A stretch of DNA of 64,000 nt from Penium margaritaceum. Lineage: Eukaryota > Streptophyta > Zygnematophyceae > Desmidiales > Peniaceae. The position numbers were made by a program, and so were the translations under genes. The notes beneath the pieces were generated by a model. That model was not told the origin of the DNA and did no database searches. It saw only the letters and a list, made by a program, of their open reading frames with translations. Location: NCBI GenBank assembly GCA_023375785.1, contig SZWC01003908.1, positions 92,343 to 156,342 on the forward strand, written 5' to 3'. Of the stretch, positions 10,658-21,529 are shown one piece after another. Each line of letters starts with the position of its first letter. The first letter of the stretch is position 1.

Positions 10658-13600
10658 ATGGCGGGTCTGACTCCAGCCCGCCTTGAGGCGGGTATGTCCA
10701 AATTCACGAGGACTGGTTTTCCCTTGTGGAAATGGCAGTTTGAGATTGTCATGGACGTGCGTGGCTACCTCGACATCCTAAAAGGGACCGAGACAGCACC
10801 AGCCAATGCGACCGTGACGATGCATGCGGCTGACCTTGCAGCATGGACGATGAAGAACAACATGGCTCTCGCCATTCTTGTGACGACCATCAACGAGACT
10901 CAACACTCCCACATCAGAGGATGCACGTTGGCTGCCGAGGCCTATGCAAAACTCGCACGCGTGCATCAATCGAATGCCCTAGCAAACCGACTCTTCATCT
11001 TCCAACGGTTGATGTCGATGAGGGTGAGCGAAGGAGAATCGATACCCGCATTTTTGCAGTCGTTCAACAACGTGGTGTAGGAGGTCCAGCAAATGGAATC
11101 AAATCTCGACTCCAACATGCGTGCCATGATCCTTCTTATGGCGCTGCCGAAAAGCTGGNAGACTCAACACTCCCACATCAGAGGATGCACGTTGGCTGCC
11201 GAGGCCTATGCAAAACTCGCACGCGTGCATCAATCGAATGCCCTAGCAAACCGACTCTTCATCTTCCAACGGTTGATGTCGATGAGGGTGAGCGAAGGAG
11301 AATCGATACCCGCATTTTTGCAGTCGTTCAACAACGTGGTGTAGGAGGTCCAGCAAATGGAATCAAATCTCGACTCCAACATGCGTGCCATGATCCTTCT
11401 TATGGCGCTGCCGAAAAGCTGGGGGTCCTTGATCACCGTATTTGGCGGTTGGAAGGAGGCAGATCTAACGTACGAGGCTGTCGCCAAACACGTCCGCAAC
11501 GAGTTCATGCGACGCAGTGGCGCTGCGGCAAACATCTCAGCCCATGCCTCTCACTTTGGTGGACAAAGTTCAAGATCTCGCTCCAGTCAAGGCAACAGCA
11601 GAAGCGGTGGCGGTGGAGGGAAAGGCAACGGTGGCGGGAAGAGTTCCAAGAAGCCCGGCAACTATCACAACTGTGGCAAGGTTGGGCACTGGGCTAGGGA
11701 CTGCCATAGTCCCAAGAAAGAAGGCGGGAGCAAAGGTGGAAAGGAGAAGAAGGAGCTCACCAACATGATGGCTAGGGGGCTGCCCATGAAGGGCGCAGCG
11801 ATCATTAGGCCCGGAGCATTCGCCCTTGACTCGGGCACCAACCACCACTCATCAAAAGAGAAGGGCGGATTTGTCTCCATGGCCGAATCTTTCATGCGCA
11901 TCAAGTATGCAAACGGCGGCGTCATCCAAGCCATGGGCGAAGGGGACAAGGTGATCACGCTCAACGTGAATGGTGCGAAGAAGGCAATCAACCTTCAAAA
12001 GGTAGTGTACATGCCCTCCTTTGCAGCCAACTTGCTGTCCGTGTCACAAATCACTGACAACAACATGAAAGTGGTGTTCACCAACAAGGAAGCGGTGGCC
12101 CTAAAAAACGAGGACATCAAGATTTTGTACACCAAAGATGATCTCATGCTTCAAGTTCCAAGAGTCGACAGCCTCTACGTGCTTCAAACCAAAGTCACCA
12201 AGGCGTCGGATGAGGGACTCGCATGTGCCACCAAGACAGTGGCACCGGAGCCAAAGGATGCACCGCCGGCGACCGTTGCGGCCGCCACATCAACCAAGGA
12301 CACTGACACTGAGCTTTGGCACCGGCGATTCGGCCATGTGGCCAACAGGACACTGTAGAAGATGCATGAGCAAGAGGTAGTCCGCGGAATGGAAGGGTAC
12401 ACCATGAAGCATGGCGGAGGGTGTGCGTTGTGTGAACCATGCCTCCAAGCGAAGGCAAAGAAGAAGTCGTTTGGGAGAAGAGGTCAACGAGTGGAGCACG
12501 TTTTGGAACTGATACACATTGACGTGTGTGGACCCTTCCGCACACCGTCTAACGGAGGAAGCAAGTACTTCCTGACCTTCATTGACAACCACAGCCGCAT
12601 GTTGTGGATCTACTTCCTCAAATCAAAGGGAGAGGTCAAGGAGAAGCTCCTCAAGCTCGTCGCCATGATGGAGTGGCAAATGTCCAAGAAGGTGAAGAGG
12701 CTCCGAAGTGACAACGGGGGTTAGTACGAGGCATGCAAGCCTTGGCTCAAGCATCATGGCAGCCGCCACGAGCAAACCATCCCTTACAACCCCCAAAGCA
12801 ATGGCGTTGCCGAGAGGATGAACCAGACCCTACTTGGCATGGTGCGAAGCATGGTCTTCAACGCCAAGCTCCCACCTCGCTTTAGGGCAGAAGCAGCAAC
12901 AACAGCCTGCTACCTCTTGAATCTCACACCAGCAACCGCCTTGCGGAAGCGTGGAAAGTAGCAAGACAAGCAGCTGAAGACCCCACAAGAAGCATGGTCG
13001 AGAAAGAAACCCAATGTATCTCATCTGAAGGTGTTTGGGTCAACTACATGGGTGAAGATCCAGTCGGGAGAAGGTGGAGGCAAGCTTGACGCACGTTCCA
13101 GGAAGTGCGTCATGGTTGGGTATGATACATCGCACAAAGCCTATCGGCTTTGGGACCAGGTAGCAGGCAAGCTCGTGAGGAGCCACGACGTTGTGTTTGA
13201 CGAACACACCCTTGAAAAGGGAGAGCTGCTAGACCCGAACCTCGCTCCCAAAGCGGGAGAGTGGATAGTGTTACTTGAGTCTGGAGACCAAGCACCCGAC
13301 AACTGGCTCGTTTTTCCAGCAGGTGGTGGGAATAGGAGAGTAGCTGCGGAGGATGATGCAACATCTGACATGGATGCGGATACCGAGGCGTCCGAGGCTT
13401 CCGAGTCTGACTTGGAGGCTGACGACTCTTCTGACGATGACGACGACGACAAACCACCACCTGTGGAAGCACCAGCACCAAAGCAAGAAGTTGCACCACT
13501 ACCCCCGCACAGTTTGCGACCAAAGAAAGCACCTTTGCGGTATGAGGATGATTGGACCGGCCTTACCTTGTCGTGCATGGCTTGGGCAGAGCCATCGACA

Positions 13601-15162
13601 GTGGCGAAGGCGATGAATGGCCCAGATGCGGCCAAGTGGAAGGAAGCAGTGGATAGCGAGCTCGCGTCCATTGCCGAGAACGGCACGTGGGTGCTGGTGG
13701 ATAGACCCGACAAGGTCCACATGATGGGATCCAAGTGGGTCCTCTGAGTGAAGAAGAAGCAAGACGGCAGCATCGACAAGTTCAAGGCAAGGGTAGTGGC
13801 TAAGGGGTTCTCTCAACGCCCAGGCTCCGAGTACAATGAGACGTTCGCGCCCGTCTTGACCTTTGCCTCCATCCGCTCTCTCCTTGGCATTGCAGTCACA
13901 AAGAACTTGGAGATACGCCAGATGGACGTTAGGACAACTTTCCTTTATGGGAAGCTTGACAAGGAAGTGCTCATGGAGGTGCCCAAAGGAGTCGAAGCTC
14001 CCGAGGGCAAGGTGTGCAAGTTGGTGAAAGTGCTCTATGGGCTGAAAATGGCCCCAAGGATGTGGTACAAAGAGATGGACGGTTCCATGACCGGCATCTC
14101 CTTCGTGCATTGCCAGAATGACCCGAGCATGTACGTGCGCGATGATGTGAGAGGGCTGATGCTGGTTGCGCTATATGTGGATGATCTGATCATCTGCTCG
14201 TCTTCAGTCGAGCTGCTGGATGAGCTGGAGTCTGACCTCAGCAAAAGGTTCAAGATGAAGGACATGGGTTCTCTCGAGTACTACCTCGGGATTGCCATCC
14301 ACCGCGACCGAGTAGTAGGCACCATCAAACTCAACCAAACCAAATACATCGGTGAGGTACTTAAGCACTACTACATGGAAGACTGCAAACCTCTCAGCAC
14401 CCCAATGACGACTGATACAAAGCTGAAGGCCTGAATGTCGCCAAGTAATGAAGCAGAACAAAGGGAGATGCAAGACATCCCCTACCAGTCCACCGTGGGT
14501 AGCATCATGTACGCCATGGTAGGGAATCGTCCGAACATCTGCTATGCTGTAGGACAAGTGAGCAGATTCGTGGCCAACCCTAAGCCACAACATTGGCAGG
14601 CAGTCAAGCGCATCTTGCGCTACCCGCAAAAGACACGTCACATGGGCCTCGTCCTTGGAGGCCAAGAACGGACCCCCTTCGCCTGAAGTGCTACACCGAC
14701 GCTGACTGGGGAGGAAATCTCGACGATAGGAAATCCACCTCTGGATACGTGTGCATCTTGAACGGCGCTGCCATCTCATGGGCCAGCAGGAAGCAGGATT
14801 GTGTTTCTGTGTCCACGGCTGAGGCAGAGTACGTTGCTCTGTCTGAGGTGTGCAAGGAGACTCAATGGCTGCGCAGCCTGCTTGGCAAAATGACAGTGCC
14901 ACAGAAGGACGCCACGGTCATACACGTGGACAACATGAGCGCCATCTTGATGGCTGAAGACGAGATCATCTCTTGGTGAACAAAGCACATCAACATGCGT
15001 TACCACTACTCACGTGACCTGGTCATGAAGAACGTGGTGGACTTGCAGCACTGCGGGACGAAGAGCATCCTTGCCGACTGCATGACCAAGCCGCTGGAGA
15101 GCGACTTACACTATGCAGGAATTCGTGGATTCGGCATGAGGAGTGTGGCAGAAGAAGGGTGA
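10658..15162 (+). pseudogene. Copia gag-pol polyprotein, decayed
   Basis: One polyprotein reading frame from ATG 10658. Gag comes first, then a zinc knuckle at about 11663-11703 in which the first cysteine of CX2CX4HX4C is tyrosine (YHNCGKVGHWARDC). The protease motif ALDSGTNHHSS is at about 11825. The integrase shows HHCC (LWHRRFGHV, LCEPCLQAK) and keeps the catalytic glutamate in GVAERMNQT. Reverse transcriptase has QMDVRTTFLYG and YVDD at 14174-14185; RNase H has TDADWGG and STAEAEYVALSE. In-frame stops lie at 11342 (also in the duplicate at 11078), 12356, 12722, 12959, 13745, 14432 and 14977, with a frameshift near 14670-14690. Several stops correspond to Gln or Arg codons in the better-kept copy at 17873, as C-to-T change would give. 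The product would have made the particle, protease, integrase and polymerase of the element. Confidence 0.93.
10896..11422 (+). repeat. 263-bp duplication around a single N
   Basis: Bases 10896-11158 recur at 11160-11422, with the N at 11159 as the only separator. The duplicated piece is part of gag and the shift of 264 is in frame. The exact abutment to the N suggests two contig ends whose overlap was not merged. A second case with the same geometry is at 61506-62030. Confidence 0.85.
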
Positions 15163-15210
15163 GTCCAGAGGCATTGATGGAGTCCAATAAGCAACATATG
15201 GATAGAGGTG

Positions 15211-15223
15211 CAAGGGAGAGATT
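15211..15223 (+). other. Polypurine tract
   Basis: CAAGGGAGAGATT directly before the 3' LTR start TGTTG at 15224; the likely plus-strand primer of reverse transcription. Confidence 0.75.
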
Positions 15224-15878
15224 TGTTGAAATAGTATGCACCTTGTCCACTGCCTAGCTGGCTAGCTACACATACATACAAGGCATGTACTGCTCTATGG
15301 AGTATGTCCCCTTGGTCTGTTCGGAGATGGGCCAGGAATGCACTGCCCATAATGGGTATGTCCCCCCTGTGGCTCATCATAGGAACCATACCTTTTGGTC
15401 TTGGTTGAATAGGCGCCGGAGTCTCAAACGAGAGGTTGCGGGTTCAAACCCCGCGACGGCCGCAATTTTCTTTGTGGCCAAAACTGGGACAAGAAGCTTC
15501 TAGGAAGCTTACTAGAGCCTGCCTTGAGGATGACACTTGGCGGTCTAAGGACGCGCCAAGTAGGGCTGTAGGTTGAGGTTGGTTCAAGAGGAGCTACTAC
15601 AAGCAGAAGCTTTAACAAAGCTCTACAAGTATAAAAGCTTGTACCTTGCATGCATGCATTTACAGTTCTTGCCTTTGAGACTCCTCACAGAGTGTCCAAC
15701 CAAAGGTAGACACTAAAGACCAACATGCGGACTTTGTGAGGTTGCAAACCAAACAAACCTAAAGTGTGAATCCCTCGTTCGAGGGTGATATGTTATCTTG
15801 GTTGCAATACCAAGAGCGGTTGGCGGCCTCCCATGTCGGGACCCATTTCCTAGACCGTTGCTATCCGGCGCATTGACA
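15224..15878 (+). repeat. 3' LTR of copia element
   Basis: About 655 bp, TG...CA, followed by target duplication TATAT (15879-15883). A TATA box lies at 15630-15636. Differences from the 5' LTR are scattered substitutions and small indels, indicating an insertion that is not recent. Confidence 0.95.
15397..15463 (+). repeat. tRNA-derived segment inside 3' LTR
   Basis: Counterpart of 9752-9816. Here the T-arm is perfect: stem GCGGG (15438-15442), loop TTCAAAC, stem CCCGC (15450-15454). The upstream AGGCGCCGGAGTCTCAAAC resembles the D-arm to anticodon part of tRNA-Leu(CAA). The anticodon stem is broken. Confidence 0.6.
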
Positions 15879-15984
15879 TATATGTCCTCGGTTCTGTTGA
15901 TGCCTATCGCAGAAATCTTCGTCCAAATGGGTGACCATGTGCTCAAGCGACAGGTAACATGGTCAAGCATGAACCCCCCCCTCC
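15879..15984. other. Short flank between copia and tandem repeat
   Basis: About 100 bp after the target duplication, ending in C-rich sequence. Nothing recognisable. Confidence 0.5.
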
Positions 15985-17450
15985 CCCGTCCTATCTAGGT
16001 CTGTATTGGTGGGATGTATTGGGTAGTGTATCTGGAGGGGGGTCGACTTAGTACACAAGTGTATAAATACACTTGTGTACAATTTTGAGCGCATGCAAGA
16101 TACACCCTCCAATACAATCCTCCAATAGAATCGAGATGACTTGGGGGGGGGGGGGGGGGGAAGTACTACCAGTGGGGATGCCGTTTCATAGCTCGAAGAT
16201 TCCGCAAAGGTTTATGATGCGCGTAAACAAGTAGTTACTTTTTGCTTTTCCAAATACCGTTAAGATATCCAGATCAACACTTCATATCTACATTCATGTC
16301 TTTACAAAAGAATACACTTGTGTATTCTTTTGGTTGTCTATCCGCTACACTTACCGATACACTTGCCAGATACATTCCACGATTTTCAGGGGGGTGGGGA
16401 CAACTCGTCTCCCCCCTCCCCCTAAGTCAAAGTGTATTGGAGGAGTGTAATGGGTTGTGTATCTGGAGGGGGTTCGGCTTTGTACACAAGTGTACAAAAA
16501 CACTTGTGTAAATTTTATAGCGTATGCAAGATACACACCCCAATACACTCCCCCAAAACACTCACGATATCTCAGGGGGGTGGGGACTACCCATCGGGGT
16601 GCCGTTTCATTGCTCGCAAAGTACCCATAACAAATGATACGCATAAGCCAGTTGTTGTTTTTTGCTCTTCTAAATATCTTGAATGTACCCAGATTGACGC
16701 TCCGCATCTACTTTCATGTACTTATAAAAGAATACAGTTGTGTATTTTTTTGTTGTCTATCCGCTAAAACTCCCAATAGACTCGCCAGATACACTTCATG
16801 GTGTTTAGGGGGTGGGGGATGGGGCCAAATCGTCCCCCCCCTCCCGAAGTCAAAGTGTATTTGGGGGGTGTATTGGGTAGTGTATCTGGAGGGGGATTGA
16901 TTTTGTACACAAGTGTACAGATACACTTGTGTACATTTTTTAGTGTATGCAAGATACACCCCCCAATACACTTCCCTAATACACTCGCGGTGTCTGGGGG
17001 GGGAGGGGGGTGAGGGACTACCCATTGGGGTGCTGTTCCATCACTTGCAAAGTACCCATAGCGAATGATGCGCATAAGCCAGTTGTTACATTTTGCTCTT
17101 CTGAATACCATGAATATACCCAGATCGACGCTCCACATCTACTGTCATGTGCTTATAAAAGAATACACTTGTGTATTCTTTTTCTTGCCTGTCTGCTACA
17201 CTTTCCAATACACTCGCCAGATACAATTCACAGTGTTTAGGGGAGGGATGGGGCCAACTCATCCCCCCCCCCCTCGTCCCCCCCCCAAAGTGTATTGGGA
17301 GGGTGTATTGGGTAGAGTATCTGGAGGGGGGTTGATTTTTTACACAAGTGTACGAATAGACTTGTGTACATTTTTTAGCGTATGCAAGATACACCCCCTG
17401 ATACACTCCCCCAGTACACTCGGGGTGTCAGGGGGGGGGGGGACAATGGA
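15985..17450 (+). repeat. Tandem repeat of ~430 bp with paired hairpins
   Basis: About 3.4 head-to-tail copies, with unit spacing 425-435 bp judged from the motif TACACAAGTGTA near 16050, 16479, 16906 and 17341. Each unit has one hairpin of the form GTACACAAGTGTA...TACACTTGTGTAC (13-bp arms, best at 16905-16934). Most units also have AAGAATACACTTGTGTATTCTT (10-bp arms). Long G or C runs lie between, for example the G run near 16143-16160. Open frames in the array differ between copies and are not conserved, so I do not call a gene. The family is unknown to me. Confidence 0.9.
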
Positions 17451-17805
17451 CTCCGAGCGAATTACGCTCGCGACACTTGCGAACATTCAGAAAAGTAACT
17501 GCATGTCCCGTTCGCCTGCGAATACTGAAGTCTATTATGTCTCTAAATCTTGATCACATACTATGTAAGACTAACATACCCTTAAGACATTCACAGGACA
17601 AAACTAGGTGACCTTAAAATTATTGAATACATCTTTAAATAAACAGACAATAATGAATTACAATTCATTATCAATGATTGGGATTTTCTTTGAAAACAAA
17701 AATACATTTGTTCACTAATAAACTAGTGATGTATTTCGTGTATACATGTTAGTAAACTTCCAAGAAGCAAAGATAATGGAGTGTTTTTTGCTCTCCACGA
17801 GTTCC
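17451..17805. other. AT-rich stretch without genes
   Basis: About 355 bp. A small perfect hairpin CGAGCG-AATTA-CGCTCG lies at 17454-17470. Otherwise the stretch is AT-rich with no usable frame and no RNA gene. Confidence 0.55.
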
Positions 17806-17872
17806 AAGTTGTGCCATAGGTATGCCTCTGTTGGGCTTTAGCTATGTCCTAGTTGTACCCTTGTTGTGCCCA
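17806..17872 (+). repeat. 11-bp satellite fragment
   Basis: About six degenerate 11-bp units, including the marker pair (GTTGGGCTTTA, GCTATGTCCTA). It runs directly into copia gag at about 17873 with no LTR between. Confidence 0.85.
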
Positions 17873-19892
17873 TCATTTCTGGGTACACGCTGGCTTCCGA
17901 AGCTTACGACAAGCTCAAGCGCGTGCACCAATCCACCTCCCTCGCGAACAGACTATTCATCCTACAATGGCTGATCAGCATGCGGGTGAATGAGGGCGAA
18001 TCAATCCCCGATTTCCTACAGGAGTTTGAAGGACTCCTTGGCAAGGCTCGCCAGATGAACTGGGACCTTGACGAGAACATGCAAGCCATGATCCTCCTCA
18101 TGGTGCTACCGGAGAGCTGGAGCCCAATGATCACCGTCATGGGCGGCTGGAAGGAGGACGACCTGACGTACACGGCAGTGTCCGAGTACGTGCGAAATGA
18201 GGCCATGCGCCGCAGCGGAAGTGAGGCTGAATTCTCAGCCTATGCCGCACGCTACGGTGGCCGCGGGAGCAAAGGGTCAGCCTCTGGTCAGAAAGGCGGC
18301 AGCGGAAGCGGTGGTGGTGGAGGCAACAATGGCGGCAAGGCTCCCAAGCGACAGGGTAACTGCCGCAACTGCGGCAAACCTGGGCACTGGGCAAGAGAGT
18401 GCAGGTCGCCAAAGAAGGAAGATGGCGGAAGCGGTGGGAACAAAGGCAACAAAAAGGGTGGCAAAGAAGCCACCAACATGATGGCACAAAGCACGCCTCC
18501 AGCAAAAGGAGCGGCGCTGCTCAGGCCAGGAGCTTTCGGGCTCGACTCCGGCACCGATCATCACTCCAGCAACGACCAGGCTGGATTTGTCTCCATCGGC
18601 CCCACCGATCGGCGGTTCAGATGTGCAAACGGCAGTGTCGTCGACGCAAAGGGCGTGGGAGACAAGTTGGTGAGCATCAACCTTAATGGTGCAGAGAAGG
18701 AACTCCGACTATGTGACGTGGTCTACATGCCCTCCTTTGCGGCAAACCTTCTGTCCGTGTCAAAGATAAGGGACAACGACATGAAAGTGGTGTTCACACA
18801 GAAGAAGGCGGTCATCGCTAGGAACAAGGACATCAAGGTCCTCTATGCCAACAAAGATCTTGTGGCACAGGTTCCACGGGTTGACAGACTCTACGTATTG
18901 CAGACAATGGCAGCAAAGACCTCGGAAGACGAGGGTCATGCGGGTGGAGCGGAGGCAGTGGTCTCGGCACCAACACAGGAGAGCACACCAACAAGAATTG
19001 AAAAAAAAACCTCTACCGCAAAGGACGAAGACGCTGATCTGTGGCACAGACGCTTTGGGCACGTTGCAAACAGCACGCTCCAAGTCATTCAGCAACAACA
19101 GCTAGTCCGTGGCATGGATGGCTGCAAGAAGGATGCGGTTGGGTGTGGCAGCCTGTGTGAACCTTGCCTCCAAGGCAAGACCAAACGAACGCGCTTTGAG
19201 CGCAATGGTCGCCGCGTAGAATCAGCCCTTGACCTGATTCACACCGACATGTGTGGACCCTTTCGCACGGCGTCAAACGGTGATAGCAAGTATTTTCTGA
19301 CCTTCATAGATGACCACAGCCGCAAGGTGTGGATCTTCTTCCTCAAAACAAAGGGAGAGGTCAAAGAAACGTTGCAGGAGTTTGTCGCCATGGTGGAGCG
19401 GCAGACCGGAAAGAAAGACAAAGGGATGCGGAGCGACAACGACGGAGAGTACGAGGCATGCAAGGGCTGGTTGTGGCAACATGGGATCAACCACCAGCCC
19501 ACAACGCCTTACACGCCGCAGAGCAATGGTGTTGCCAAACGGATGAATCAGACCATCCTCGGCATGGTGCTCTTTGATGCAAGGCTTCCACCGCGGTTTT
19601 GGGTGGAAGCGGCAAGAACGGCATGCTATCTTGTCAACCTGACTCCTGCAGCTGCTCTGGGCAGGCGCGGAAAGAAGAAGGGCAAGCAACAGATGACGCC
19701 AAAAGACGTTTGGTCAGGGAAGAAGCTGGACGCATCACACCTGAAAGTGTTCGGCTGCACAGCATGGGCAAAGGTCCAGGCGGGTGAGGGTGCCGGCAAG
19801 CTAGATTCAAGAGCACGAAAGTGCGTTATGGTGGGCTATGAGACGGCCCACAAGACATATCGCTTGTGGGACCTGGCAGGAAGAAGACTCAT

Positions 19893-20864
19893 TGTTGAAA
19901 AATTGCCCCTCCGCATGGCCAAGTGCGGAGCCGGGAGGCGCTGACGAGCCGCCAGAAAATGGAAACTCCGCTCCGGCGGATCTGGCGACTCGACATTTGC
20001 TCAGATCCTGAAATGAAGGATTGCCCCTGAAAGTTGACGAGTTGCTGAATCCGGTGGAAGATGTTTCGCCGGAATCGGACAAGTATCGAGGGAGATATGA
20101 CCTTCCAAAGTTGGGGTATGCGCAGCGGCTCTGGGAGCCGGCTGCGACTCGAAATCCGGTCGATAATCGACCGGACCGAGTAACAAAAAAACCATCTGGA
20201 GAAAATACTCCGATAGTCCTGCCGAGGCGTCCGGTGGATGATCCACCTGATCCGGCGGATCATCCACCGGATCCAGTAGTGCAGGTTGTTACTGAGGGAC
20301 AGCCAAAATCCTGGCTCGACGTCCGAAACTCAGTAGTACGTTTTGTTACTCGGGGACAGTCAAAATTCTGACTGCAGGTCCGCGGACAGGTTTCGAACCT
20401 CCTCACACCCCATCACCAAACACGACCCAAAAGTGGGTAGGGTGCGTGGAAACAGTGCAGGGGACCCATACACCATGTGCAATGGGACATGCCCCTTGGG
20501 AAAGGCGCTTCGCACGTGAATGAAGGCGCCACGGCGAGTGGCGGCGTCAGGCTTCTGTGGTGGCTGAGACCTGTGCTTCAGCAAGCATAACTTGAGCTAC
20601 GCTTGGCCAAATTGCGCGCGGTTTGGTGCGTTGGAAAGCTCATGACTAGCCCTATAAATGTTGTGATCATGTGCAAGTTCAAAAACTAATGCAAAACAAC
20701 GTTATTCCCTTCTCAAAATGACTGTCTCTAAGTTCCTGCTCACATAGCGTGAGGCGACCAGAAAGCTCACGCTTAGTCTCAGATTCGCCCAAAACAGTAG
20801 ACGTGAACCACTAGAGACGATCAGACAAACGTCGAAACCGCACCACATGGATCTCATCCTGACA
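19893..20864 (+). repeat. Solo LTR nested in copia pol
   Basis: 972 bp, TGTTG...GACA, matching the LTRs of the 2256-7497 element in length and sequence. Flanked by target duplication CTCAT at 19888-19892 and 20865-20869. No internal region is present, as left by LTR-LTR recombination. It keeps the CTATAAATG box (20652-20660) and the nested palindromes. The last ~100 bp diverge most from the other two copies. Confidence 0.95.
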
Positions 20865-21518
20865 CTCATCACCAGCCGGGATGTAACCTTTGACGAGAGG
20901 AAACCAGGCAAGGAAGAGATGCTTGATCCCACGGAAACTCCAAAACAGGGAGAGTGGTTGGTGGTGCTAGAATCAGGAGATCAAGCTCCTGAAAACTGGC
21001 AAGTGGTGCCAGTGCGGCAGGCTGTGAAGAAGAGTGGTGTGCAAGGGGGAGCGGCTGCACAGGCTGACGCACCGGCGAGCTCCGACACAGAGTCGGAGAT
21101 GTCCGAGGCCTCTGAGACCAGCTCGGAGGCCAGTGGCTCTTCAAAAGAGGAAATTTTAACTCCAGGGCAGCCGACACCAAAGGAGCAACAGCATGGCAAA
21201 CATCCACCAGCAATGCAACGTTGCAGCACACGACAAAGAAAACAAACTCCAAAGTACGACGCTGAAACTGGAAGTTGGACTGGACTGAGCTGGTCCTGTT
21301 TGGCTCAGGGAGAGCCGCTCACTGTGGCTGAGGCGCTGGCAAGGCCCGATGCGGCCAAGTGGAAGGAGGCAGTGGACAGCGAGCTCGCGTCCATTGAAGA
21401 AAATGGCACATGGGTGCTGGTGGACAGACCCGCTAATGCTCACGTGGTGGGCTCAAAGTGGGTGCTCAGGTTGAAGCGGAAGCAAGATGATAGCATCGAC
21501 AAGTACAAGGCAAGGGTC

Positions 21519-21529
21519 NNNNNNNNNNN
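21519..21529. other. Assembly gap (11 N)
   Basis: Eleven N within reverse transcriptase. Comparison with the element at 9580 suggests about 100 bp are really missing here. Confidence 0.9.

Larger units (their letters stand above)
9580..15878 (+). mobile_element. Full-length decayed Ty1/copia retrotransposon
   Basis: LTRs at 9580-10232 and 15224-15878 flank a gag-pol region in copia order (gag, zinc knuckle, protease, integrase, reverse transcriptase, RNase H). A perfect 5-bp target duplication TATAT lies at 9575-9579 and 15879-15883. Primer site and purine tract are in the expected places. The coding region has seven in-frame stops and one frameshift, so the copy is dead. About 263 bp of gag appears twice around an N at 11159, which is probably an assembly fault. 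Confidence 0.96.
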
